From JACKHO01 sp041398745 (GTDB lineage: Bacteria > Planctomycetota > Planctomycetia > Planctomycetales > Planctomycetaceae): a stretch of 64,000 nt of DNA. The translations under genes were made by a program, and so were the position numbers. Within the stretch, counting starts at the first letter, position 1. The number at the start of each line of letters is the position of its first letter. Of this stretch, positions 52,519 to 59,844 are shown piece by piece. The notes beneath the pieces are model-generated. The model worked only from the letters and a program-made list of their open reading frames with translations, ran no database searches and had not been told where the DNA came from. Location of the stretch: contig JAWKUB010000007.1 in assembly GCA_041398745.1 (NCBI GenBank), positions 451,907 to 515,906 of the forward strand, read 5' to 3'.

Positions 52519-54171
52519 ATGAATCTCAGACGAATCATTACCGCAATTCTGTTGGCGCTCTTGGCACTATCAAAGAATGCGTTTGCAGAAGGCCAGCCAA
52601 ACATTGTGTTTGCCTTTGCAGATGACCTGGGCCGTTATGCCAGTGCGTATGCCAATCCAGACACACCTTCTCCGAACGACGTCATTAGCACGCCGTTCTT
52701 TGACCGAATTGCCGCCGAAGGAACTCGGTTCGACTGTGCGTTAGTGAGTGCTCCATCCTGTACGCCCTCGCGCGCGGCCATTGTTTCGGGGCAACATTTC
52801 TTCAGAAACGGCAGTCATTCGCAACTTCATCATCCCTGGATGAAGGGGTTCGACGACCCGTGGGACGAAGTGCAAGGATTCCCACTGATGCTGCAGGGGT
52901 CGGGCTACCACATTGGCTGGTCATACAAAATGCACATCAGCGAAGACCGCATGGGTGGGAAGGAACGCAATTACAGAAAGCATGGTTCGCGTTTCAACAC
53001 GTTTTCACAAAACGTCATGAAGGCGGACGACATGGAAGCGGGCAAGCAAGAATTGCTGGAGGAAGTGCGTGGCAACTTCCGTTCGTTCCTTGCTGACCGA
53101 AACGACAATCAGCCCTTTTACTACTGGTTCAACCCCACAAACACGCACCGGTCCTGGGTACAGGGGTCGGGCAAGAAGATTTGGGGGATCGAACCCGATT
53201 CGCTCAAAGGAAAGCTCCCGCCGTTCCTGCCGGACAACGAAATTGTGCGAGAGGACTTCGCTGACTATCTCGGAGAAGCCCAGGCTTTTGATGCAGCGGT
53301 CGGCATTCTCATGGAAGAGTTAACGGCGCTGGGCGAACTGGAAAACACTATTGTGGTGGTGAGTGGTGATCATGGTGCTCCTGGATTCCCGCGAGGCAAA
53401 TGCAACCTCTACGACTTTGGTACGCAAGTTCCACTCGCCATTCGCTGGCCGAAACACGTGGCGGAAGGGCGTGTTATTCAGTCACCGGTCAGCCTTTTGG
53501 ATCTGGGACCAACATTCCTCGAAGCGGCGGGACTGCAGGCTGATGAACGGATGGATGGTCAGAGCCTGCTCGCCGCGATGAATGCCGATACGAAGGAGCC
53601 TGAAAAGGCACTGCGTGGGACGGCCTTTTGCGGGCGCGAGAACCATGTCAACGAGTCACGACCGGGTGGGCTTCCTTACCCCATGCGTGCCATTCGTACG
53701 GGCGAGTATTTGTACATTGTCAATTTCGCTCCCGACCGCTGGCCAGTTGCCCAACCTCCGCTGGCCGCGCCCCTTGCAAATCCCATTGGGGGCAAGAAGG
53801 GAGCGAGTCGTCGCATGGACCTCGACTTCAGCCCGACGCGAGACTTCTTTGAACTGAACGAAGGGGACGAGGCCATTGCGGAATGGTGGCGGCTGGGATT
53901 CGATTTGCGTCCCGCGGAAGAACTGTACGTCATCGCCGATGATCCTCACCAAATGCAGAACGTGGCCGACGACGAAAAATTTGCCGCAATAAAATCACAA
54001 TTACGCGGTCAACTCTTGGCGGAGTTGAACCGTGGGAATGATCCTCGCGTCATCGATGACGGCAAGGCGTTTGATCGACCGCCCTATGCGCCGGAAGCTC
54101 CCGAACGAGGTGTTCCTGATCTCGAAGCACTAAAGGCGAAAGAGGACGAGGACAAGGCAGATGTGAACTGA
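52519..54171 (+). CDS. Exported sulfatase (formylglycine type)
   Basis: Protein of 550 residues with a signal peptide (MNLRRIITAILLALLALSKN, cleavage after AFA). The sulfatase signature is SAPSCTPSRAAIVSGQH with Cys81 as the residue converted to formylglycine. Metal ligands appear in FAFADDLGRY (Asp35, Asp36) and SGDHGAPGFPRGKCNLYDFG. The family type is an aryl/carbohydrate sulfatase; planctomycetes carry many for degrading sulfated algal polysaccharides, but substrate cannot be read here. No anaerobic or aerobic maturase gene is adjacent. The C-terminus is charged (LKAKEDEDKADVN). It stands alone on the plus strand after the NPCBM gene. Confidence 0.92.
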   Translation: MNLRRIITAILLALLALSKNAFAEGQPNIVFAFADDLGRYASAYANPDTPSPNDVISTPFFDRIAAEGTRFDCALVSAPSCTPSRAAIVSGQHFFRNGSHSQLHHPWMKGFDDPWDEVQGFPLMLQGSGYHIGWSYKMHISEDRMGGKERNYRKHGSRFNTFSQNVMKADDMEAGKQELLEEVRGNFRSFLADRNDNQPFYYWFNPTNTHRSWVQGSGKKIWGIEPDSLKGKLPPFLPDNEIVREDFADYLGEAQAFDAAVGILMEELTALGELENTIVVVSGDHGAPGFPRGKCNLYDFGTQVPLAIRWPKHVAEGRVIQSPVSLLDLGPTFLEAAGLQADERMDGQSLLAAMNADTKEPEKALRGTAFCGRENHVNESRPGGLPYPMRAIRTGEYLYIVNFAPDRWPVAQPPLAAPLANPIGGKKGASRRMDLDFSPTRDFFELNEGDEAIAEWWRLGFDLRPAEELYVIADDPHQMQNVADDEKFAAIKSQLRGQLLAELNRGNDPRVIDDGKAFDRPPYAPEAPERGVPDLEALKAKEDEDKADVN

Positions 54172-54181
54172 TACGCAGGCC

Positions 54182-54206
54182 CCCAGACAGGAATGTCTGG
54201 GCCACC
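54182..54206 (-). repeat. Dispersed hairpin repeat, copy 5
   Basis: Core AGACAGGAATGTCT followed by GGGCCACC, and CC before it; the compensating C/G change extends the hairpin stem (CCCAGACA...TGTCTGGG). It lies between the convergent sulfatase and CxxC-protein genes. Confidence 0.75.
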
Positions 54207-54237
54207 GTGCCATTTCCGCTTGCCTCAGGACCAGCGG

Positions 54238-54795
54238 TTACATGAACACGGGATCGAACCGCGGGCTGTCGAGTTCAATTGTGGGTGGGTCATCGGTGAT
54301 GCGTTCCATGAAGCGGTCCCAGTTGTCCTTTGTTTGCTTTGACAGCAACTTCGACATTTGCTCGTTGCAGTCTTCGCAAATCATATAGGGACTGGGACTG
54401 GGTGGTGCTGCGACAAGCAGTTCAGCCTGCATACAAACTCCCAGCGTCTGGTAGCGACGACAGTCTTCCCTGAGTTTGGCACACAACAGGCAGGCCTTCA
54501 GGCCGTCTTCCCAGGTATAGGTTTCGGGGTCGAAATCCTCGGGAAGGTCGCGTTTCAGCGACTGCACAAACGCAGTAATCCGTTCTTGCGTTTCCTGAGA
54601 CTGCATAGAAGCCACACAGGTCAGACAGAGTGCCGCCTCGAACACAGGCTCCTTGACGACAAAGTGTTTGGCGACGGCGTAAGGCACCTGTTCACCCAGC
54701 AGGTCGCATTCGCAGCCTGTACATTTCTCGAACAGGTCTTCGAGATAGACCGAGTGAAACGGTTTCGGAATAGGAACTTGACGAAGTGGTGCCAT
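54238..54795 (-). CDS. CxxC-rich putative zinc-binding protein
   Basis: Protein of 185 residues from the ATG at 54795 (MAPLRQVPIPKPFHSVYLED); a TTG at 54813 would add six residues. Four cysteine pairs are visible: KCTGCECDLLG near residue 25, LCLTCVASM near 57, ACLLCAKLREDC near 102 and MICEDCNEQM near 138. Spacing suggests two zinc knuckles formed by paired CxxC motifs, but the family is unknown to me. No leader, no nuclease or DNA-binding helix obvious; probably cytoplasmic. Divergence from neighbours is limited: the next minus-strand gene upstream is the FAH-family hydrolase, 50 bases away, so they may share a transcript. Confidence 0.6.
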   Translation of the reverse strand: MAPLRQVPIPKPFHSVYLEDLFEKCTGCECDLLGEQVPYAVAKHFVVKEPVFEAALCLTCVASMQSQETQERITAFVQSLKRDLPEDFDPETYTWEDGLKACLLCAKLREDCRRYQTLGVCMQAELLVAAPPSPSPYMICEDCNEQMSKLLSKQTKDNWDRFMERITDDPPTIELDSPRFDPVFM

Positions 54796-54844
54796 GGGTT
54801 TCGCTGCGTACAAACAACCTTGGTGTGTCCCAGGAATCAGAACG

Positions 54845-55717
54845 TTATTCCGCTGCCACTGGATTACGCAAAGTTCCCAATCCGGTGATTTCTACTTCGG
54901 CGACATCGCCTGGTTTCATCCAGACGCGTGGTTCGCGTCCCATGCCGACACCGGCCGGAGTGCCGGTGAAAATCAAATCACCCGGTTCGAGTGTGATGAG
55001 CTGCGTGAGGTGTGCAATGACTTCATCGACACCGAAAATGAATTCTTTCGTGTTGCCCTGCTGCATGACCTCGCCATTGAGCCGCATAACGACGTCCAGA
55101 GCGTGTGGGTCGGCCACTTCGTCGGCAGTCACAAGCCATGGGCCAATGGGGGCAAAGGTGTCTGGTGATTTGCCGAGCAGCCACTGGCCACCTGGTCGCC
55201 CTTTCTGCCAGTCGCGAGCGGAAACGTCGTGACCATTCATGTAACCGGCGACGTAGTTGAAGGCGTCTTCTTTCGCCACGCGAGACGCACGGCGGCCGAT
55301 GACCACCACCAATTCGGCCTCAAAGTCGACGTTCTGGCAAACCGCAGGGATTCGAATCGTCGCCTCGGTGCCAATGATGGTGTTGCCGAACTTACCGAAG
55401 CAGACAGGCTCAGATGGAATGGGGGAATTCGTCTCCAGAGCGTGATCGCGATAGTTCAGGCCAATGCAGATGATTTTTCCGGGGTGTTTGATAGGAGCCA
55501 AAACTTCCGTGGCCTCGACGAATTTACCATTTGCCGCTCCCTGCTGTGCCGCTGCCCGGCAACGATCGAGTCCGTCCTCCAGCCCCAGCACGGCTCTCAG
55601 ACAATTGGGCAACGAGGAGTCGACGGCACACAAATCGACGTAGCGCGTCCCCTCATTGCTTCCGTCAACACTGACAAGTCGAATTCCAGCAGCCGTATTT
55701 ACCTGGGCAAGTTTCAT
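54845..55717 (-). CDS. Fumarylacetoacetate hydrolase family protein
   Basis: Protein of 290 residues. FAH-family features: KIICIGLNYRDHALETNSPI near residue 82, a metal-binding DFEAELVVVIGRRA (Glu/Asp ligands), AGYMNGHDVSARDWQKGRPG, the GKSPDTFAPIGPWLVTADEV segment and the C-terminal LITLEPGDLIFTGTPAGVGM. These are Mg/Mn-dependent C-C bond hydrolases or decarboxylases of catabolic pathways, such as acylpyruvate or 2-keto-acid degradation; the exact substrate is open. It is cytoplasmic and is followed by the CxxC-protein gene. About 118 bases separate it from the terminase-like gene upstream. Confidence 0.88.
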   Translation of the reverse strand: MKLAQVNTAAGIRLVSVDGSNEGTRYVDLCAVDSSLPNCLRAVLGLEDGLDRCRAAAQQGAANGKFVEATEVLAPIKHPGKIICIGLNYRDHALETNSPIPSEPVCFGKFGNTIIGTEATIRIPAVCQNVDFEAELVVVIGRRASRVAKEDAFNYVAGYMNGHDVSARDWQKGRPGGQWLLGKSPDTFAPIGPWLVTADEVADPHALDVVMRLNGEVMQQGNTKEFIFGVDEVIAHLTQLITLEPGDLIFTGTPAGVGMGREPRVWMKPGDVAEVEITGLGTLRNPVAAE

Positions 55718-55834
55718 CGTGAGTCGAGACAGTTCCGGGAAAGAAATTGTAAAGCTCTCTCATTGTTGCGTACCCGCCGCGGTTTGTGAATGAGCGGCCT
55801 CTTGAAATTCAGAGAACTTCGCTCACGCAGCACC

Positions 55835-57337
55835 TTACCAGTCGAATGCTCCCGGCAGACTTGGCGGCGTGACACGTAAAAAGTCGACTTCCTGGCTGCG
55901 GGTGCTGAGTTCCAGGCAGGCAGCCCCGAGCGCGAATGCACGGTCATCATGGCAGCCCGCTTCGTGACGATGGTCGATCCTGACGCGGCCTGAGGTCGAT
56001 TGCCTGAGAAGGAGCGACGCAAGTTCGGTTTCCAGGTCATCCCGTTGACCTGTGGGAGACGGAATCGATCCACACCCCGAAAACCAGCAGACTTCCTGCT
56101 GCAGAATGAGTTGTCGCAGCCGCAGGGCGAGCCGGTGGTTTCCCTCTCCAGAGAGAAACTGAAATCGTTTCACGTTCGCCCGATGTTCGAACTTCTGAAT
56201 GACACCGAGCAGTTGGTATTCATCAACGACGAACGTCACCGCGGGGAAGTTGCGTGAGACCTCCTCCATCCAGGCTTCCACCCATTGGACCGGTGTGGGC
56301 TGATGTGGCGTGGGAACCACGACATCCATGCGGTCGACCACAATACGATTCCCCTCCCAATGGGCGACACAGCCGACGGTGTAGTCGTGTTTCTCGGCGT
56401 AGTCGATTGCGGCGACATGCGCACCGTGAGTATGGGCGTGCGTCTGATACACCAGTTCGTCATCACGACACTTTTCCGCCTCGTCCAAGGTGACGAACTC
56501 TCCATCGGAGTGCTGCCACTGGTTCAACCAGAGTCGACTGAAGACCGGCTCGGGTAACAAGGCCCTTTGTTCATCGAGCCACGTTTCTGTGATCCAAGGG
56601 GCCTGTGGACCTTCCAGCGAGGAGAAGTGCCAGTCGCTCGATGTCTTGGCGTGTTCGCGTACCTGCCATTGCCAGCCGCGTCCCACGCCCGCATTCGTGA
56701 GCACGGTCAACATGCATGTCGGCTTCTTTGCTGCTGACGACAAGAGGGAATACCACAAATCGGGCTTCTCCCAGTGGCAGAGTTCATCGCAGATGACAAA
56801 ATCTGGAAGTGCTCCCCATGATCCGGCAACGTCTGAGGAAATGATTTCCAGCTTGGATTGTGTCTGGCGATTCCGAATCCAGTGCTGAACCAGTTCGATG
56901 TCGCCACACAACGCGGGATTCGCCCGCACCAGTCGCTGCACGGCTTCGTGGATGAGACTGGCCTGATCGCGGTCAGCGGCGGCAGCAAGTCCGCGTACAG
57001 GGTTTCTCGCCGCGAGGAGAATCCAGACGAGTTGCACGGCCATGTCGGACGTCTTCGAGTGGCCACGTGGTCGCTCGATATAGGCACGCTGAATGTGCGC
57101 CCCGTTATCCACTTCCGTAGCACGGCCCGCCAGTTGTGCCCAGCCGGAATCGAGTGCGTTAAAGTCGACGAGTTGCCAGGGCTGAAGCACCTCGCGCAGG
57201 CTTTGCGTTCCGTCTGGCGTCGGGATGGCGACGTAGCGACGAAAGTATTCGGGATGCAGTAGTGAGTGGCGGCGACGGCGCTGGCGAATTTCGCGAACGT
57301 GCTGGATTCTCTGGTCTCGACGAAATGAGGAACTCAT
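55835..57337 (-). CDS. Phage-type terminase large subunit
   Basis: Protein of 500 residues from the ATG at 57337 (MSSSFRRDQRIQHVREIRQR). ATPase part: Walker A-like RPRGHSKTS at 89-97, Walker B FVICDE at 180-185. The C-terminal nuclease part keeps the RNase H-like acidic residues: Asp312 (AAIDYAEKHD), Asp372 (FVVDEYQLLG) and Asp464/465 (GCHDDRAFALG). This is the layout of a functional DNA-packaging motor and headful nuclease. No portal, capsid or integrase gene lies next to it; downstream is an ordinary FAH-family gene. It starts 48 bases after the small terminase-like gene. Either a remnant of a prophage or a domesticated, gene-transfer-type module. Confidence 0.8.
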   Translation of the reverse strand: MSSSFRRDQRIQHVREIRQRRRRHSLLHPEYFRRYVAIPTPDGTQSLREVLQPWQLVDFNALDSGWAQLAGRATEVDNGAHIQRAYIERPRGHSKTSDMAVQLVWILLAARNPVRGLAAAADRDQASLIHEAVQRLVRANPALCGDIELVQHWIRNRQTQSKLEIISSDVAGSWGALPDFVICDELCHWEKPDLWYSLLSSAAKKPTCMLTVLTNAGVGRGWQWQVREHAKTSSDWHFSSLEGPQAPWITETWLDEQRALLPEPVFSRLWLNQWQHSDGEFVTLDEAEKCRDDELVYQTHAHTHGAHVAAIDYAEKHDYTVGCVAHWEGNRIVVDRMDVVVPTPHQPTPVQWVEAWMEEVSRNFPAVTFVVDEYQLLGVIQKFEHRANVKRFQFLSGEGNHRLALRLRQLILQQEVCWFSGCGSIPSPTGQRDDLETELASLLLRQSTSGRVRIDHRHEAGCHDDRAFALGAACLELSTRSQEVDFLRVTPPSLPGAFDW

Positions 57338-57384
57338 GGGATGCGGCGGCCTCTGGAATCGCAATGAAATGAATTGGGAGAGAA

Positions 57385-57912
57385 CTATTCGGGGTCAGGG
57401 ATTTGCTCGTTTTCCATGAGCCTACGGAGTTCCTCGTCCGAGAGTTCGTCGAGGCCGTCATCAACTCCCATACGTGTCGCGTCCTCGCCGGGCCATTCGG
57501 GGGGAGGACAGTTCTTCAGGAAGAACGTTTGCGCGGAAACGCTGCCTTCCATCGCCGAGCGATACAGGGCGGCCGCCACGTTCTGGCTCAGCACGTTGTG
57601 AATTTGATCAAGTCGATCGCGAAAAGTTTCATCAGTCGTAATGCGATTCAGAACCACCGTGACCGATAGATTCAGTTGCATGCAGGCGGCAGCGGGAGAC
57701 GCGCCGCGCGCGAGCAATTGCAGGTACTCACGTTGCAGTTGCTCATCGAAAGCTTGATCGCCATGGGCCTCAACTTGTGATGGTTCGCTGGAGTTACTCG
57801 ACGTGGCTTTCTTTTTGGCGACTTTCTTTCCGGTTGTCGAAGACGTAGTAGACGGGGTGGGAGAACCGGCTTTTGTGGAACGTTTCGGAAGAGACGAGCG
57901 TTTCTTGGGCAT
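57385..57912 (-). CDS. Terminase small subunit-like DNA-binding protein
   Basis: Protein of 175 residues. The first 60 are low-complexity and Lys/Ser/Thr-rich (KKVAKKKATSSNSSEPS). Residues 65-150 form a helical DNA-binding domain with REYLQLLARGASPAAACMQL as a helix-turn-helix, followed by ALYRSAMEGSVSAQTFFLKN and CPPPEWPGED, a pattern common in small terminases and related phage HTH proteins. The acidic C-terminus (DDGLDELSDEELRRLMENEQ) could contact the large subunit. It would recognise the packaging site and hand DNA to the motor encoded just downstream. Its start overlaps the end of the GNAT frame by about 119 bases, typical of compact phage modules. Confidence 0.7.
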   Translation of the reverse strand: MPKKRSSLPKRSTKAGSPTPSTTSSTTGKKVAKKKATSSNSSEPSQVEAHGDQAFDEQLQREYLQLLARGASPAAACMQLNLSVTVVLNRITTDETFRDRLDQIHNVLSQNVAAALYRSAMEGSVSAQTFFLKNCPPPEWPGEDATRMGVDDGLDELSDEELRRLMENEQIPDPE

Positions 57913-58300
57913 AGGTACGATTTCCTCCGTAAATCCGGGAATGAGATCTGCGGGAGCGATGGTGAGGAGTGCAAACGCCGACTCGCTGAAATCCGGCTTT
58001 TTCGAAGAAGGGATTGATGTGCCCCATTTGGGTCAGCGTTTCAATCCAGGGAGTCGGGCAGAGTCGGCAGGAGCGATGAACGAACGAACTAGCGATTCCC
58101 GCCCCTCGATAGGCAGGATGCAGCACCACGCGTTGGAGCAAACTGAGTTGGCGGCTGAGTGCCTGAAGCGTGATGCGCTGCCAGCGGCCAGAGCGACCGA
58201 AGAACTGGTTACGCAACGAGAATGAGATGGGCGGTGACACAAACACGCAAATGCCTATGGGGCGGTCTTGGTGCCACAGGAGCGTGATGAATTTGACCAT
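57794..58300 (-). CDS. GNAT acetyltransferase half of a split ABC-ATPase/GNAT protein
   Basis: Visible from the internal ATG at 58300, but the same frame already reads as protein from about 58400 (SISFDDELWISRATRREWPY, FARWHYRSHNIGMVKFITLL), directly behind the ATPase frame. The GNAT acetyl-CoA site is RVVLHPAYRGAGIASSFVHR. A second C-terminal segment (INPFFEKAGFQRVGV, PVYYVFDNR) fits GNAT folds. The join is a run of nine A's on this strand (58404-58396), where a -1 shift would connect the two halves into a protein of about 415 residues, the architecture of COG2401 (ABC-type ATPase fused to an acetyltransferase). The first visible ATG may therefore not be a real start. Confidence 0.6.
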   Translation of the reverse strand: MVKFITLLWHQDRPIGICVFVSPPISFSLRNQFFGRSGRWQRITLQALSRQLSLLQRVVLHPAYRGAGIASSFVHRSCRLCPTPWIETLTQMGHINPFFEKAGFQRVGVCTPHHRSRRSHSRIYGGNRTYAQETLVSSETFHKSRFSHPVYYVFDNRKESRQKESHVE

Positions 58301-59049
58301 ACCGATATTGTGGCTGCGGTAATGCCACCGAGCGAAGTATGGCCACTCGCGTCGGGTCGCACGGGAGATCCAGAGTTCGTCGTCGAATGAAATACTTTTT
58401 TTTTGCCGTCGACATCAACTTGCGTTGCGATGGTCACTTCGCCGTCGAGAGAACAGGTGACATGCACATTGGCGGCAAGGTCGTCAACAACATCTTCGTG
58501 CGTCGTTGCCAACAGGAATCCAATGCCCGTCCGCGTGGCCAGTCTGCGCACGTTGTAGGCGATGATTTTCGCAAGCGTGCGGTCGAGTGTCGCAGTGAAT
58601 TCGTCGGCGACAATCCAGTGTGGTTTTCTCGAAACGGCGAGTGCAAGTCGGAAGCGGGAACGTTGTCCATCTGAGAGTTCCTGAGGAGTGCGCAGCATGA
58701 GGTGTGCCTCGCCCAAGCCGCACATCGACAGCAAGTTCATTGCTTCATCGACAGAGCCGGAGAGAGCATCAATGAGAGTCAACTGGCCCAGGTCAAGTTG
58801 GTCGAGGTCGATAATTGACTGCTCCGATTCCTCGCTGAGTTGCCGGACAGCTGCCCGCAACATCGAAGACTTTCCAGAACCGCTTTCCCCGGAAAAGAGC
58901 ACCACGTTGCCGGAGGTGATGGGCAATTCGAGGCCGTCTGCAACGACGTACTCGTCCTGTTCAAAATCGATTCCAAAGTGATCCATGACGGCAGACGTAC
59001 GCACCGTAGGTCGTTTCGGCAGAAAAGAATGTGTCACGTGAAGTCGCAT
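58255..59049 (-). CDS. ABC-type ATPase half of a split ABC-ATPase/GNAT protein
   Basis: Of 264 codons, roughly the first 217 are ABC ATPase: Walker A GESGSGKSS at 54-62, signature ELSDGQRSRFRLALAVS at 124-140, Walker B HWIVADE at 144-150 and the H-loop LLATTHEDVV with His184. No membrane domain exists, so it is a soluble ATPase. After DVDGKKK (217-218), at the run of nine A's at 58404-58396, the frame turns into Ser/Thr-rich nonsense and ends at 58255, while the -1 frame continues into a GNAT domain. Proteins of this fusion type occur in phage packaging regions beside terminase genes, as here. The role is unknown. Confidence 0.75.
   Translation of the reverse strand: MRLHVTHSFLPKRPTVRTSAVMDHFGIDFEQDEYVVADGLELPITSGNVVLFSGESGSGKSSMLRAAVRQLSEESEQSIIDLDQLDLGQLTLIDALSGSVDEAMNLLSMCGLGEAHLMLRTPQELSDGQRSRFRLALAVSRKPHWIVADEFTATLDRTLAKIIAYNVRRLATRTGIGFLLATTHEDVVDDLAANVHVTCSLDGEVTIATQVDVDGKKKVFHSTTNSGSPVRPDASGHTSLGGITAATISVWSNSSRSCGTKTAP
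58396..58404 (-). promoter_or_regulatory. Slippery run of nine A's joining two frames
   Basis: On the coding (minus) strand, GGC is followed by AAA AAA AAA GTA in the ATPase frame; slipping back one base gives AAA AAA AGT ATT and opens the GNAT frame. Runs of nine or more A's are known sites of RNA polymerase or ribosome slippage. A sequencing or assembly error of one A would look the same. Confidence 0.5.
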
Positions 59050-59388
59050 AATGACGGGGGTTTTCTAAGTGGTCTGGAGAACGGGGGGATTCATCACAAG
59101 TGGGCCACGGTGCGCCGGTTGGGGACAACAGACAATTCATCTGGCCCATGTTGCCATTTCTCCACATATCGGCGCAGCCGGAAACGGATCGCCGGAAAAC
59201 GTGGTCTGAGAACAACGCGCGACTTCAGGGCTGCGCATGTGACCTACGCTTGAAATTGAACATTCGTCTTTGGACGAACTCGAACAATTCCACTCTCACA
59301 TCGAACGGCAACGGATGCTGGCCACGCTGAGAACTCTTCAGCCAGTTGTCCGACGGGCTCTTCCGTTCCAACTGGAAGTCTCGAAACT
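59050..59388. other. Divergent intergenic region with a short frame ahead of the PilZ gene
   Basis: No recognisable gene. A short open frame at 59243-59395 on the plus strand (LDELEQFHSHIERQRMLATL, ending at a TGA that overlaps the PilZ start as ATGCTGA) has protein-like composition, but only a TTG at 59270 or an internal ATG could start it, with no ribosome site. It might be a tiny leader gene or an out-of-frame N-terminal part of the PilZ protein. Confidence 0.35.
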
Positions 59389-59844
59389 ATGCTGACCACA
59401 TCACCAGACACAGTCCTTGAAGTTGTAAAGAATGCTCGCGCCATTTCGAGGACTGTTTCGGAAATTCTGCGCTCTGAAACTGCTGCCATGGCAGAGTTTT
59501 CCGGAACCAAGCAGCGTTCACCTTTTCGCCGACGCGATCGCCGGTCCGTTCATCGCTGGTCGGTCAAGATTCCCGTCACGATTTTTTCGGTAATGTCGCT
59601 GGGACGTCGCGTGAAGCAACTCGATGAAGTGATTGCTGTTGGCCTCGCACGCGACATTTCGCCACGCGGAATTGGCTTGTCATACGACCAACCGATGCGG
59701 TCGCAGTTTGTGATTGTCGAGTTCGATTTATTCGGACAGGGAACTCGGCAACTCCTGACGGAACTGCGCTGGGTAAAACATTGTGACGATTACGAGTTTC
59801 ACGGTGGTGGCAAATTCCTGGGCGTCGTTAAGGAAGCCCATTGA
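59389..59844 (+). CDS. PilZ-domain protein
   Basis: Protein of 151 residues. The first ~45 residues are helical and of unknown role; a later Met (MAEFSGTKQ) could also be the start. The PilZ part carries an Arg-rich FRRRDRRSVHRWSVKIPVTI, then ARDISPRGIGLSYDQPM with the D-x-S-x2-G motif, and LTELRWVKHCDDYEFHGGGK near the C-terminus. The RxxxR plus D-x-S-x2-G pair is the cyclic-di-GMP binding pattern, so it is probably a second-messenger receptor in the cytoplasm. No motility or cellulose gene adjoins it. Its 3' end overlaps by 17 bases the end of the convergent VWA membrane protein gene. Confidence 0.75.
   Translation: MLTTSPDTVLEVVKNARAISRTVSEILRSETAAMAEFSGTKQRSPFRRRDRRSVHRWSVKIPVTIFSVMSLGRRVKQLDEVIAVGLARDISPRGIGLSYDQPMRSQFVIVEFDLFGQGTRQLLTELRWVKHCDDYEFHGGGKFLGVVKEAH

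Noticed and set aside
58961..59215. Minus-strand 84-codon frame upstream of the ABC-ATPase gene
   Set aside because: Cys/Trp/Arg-rich, overlaps the ATPase start in another frame and has no ribosome site or family.
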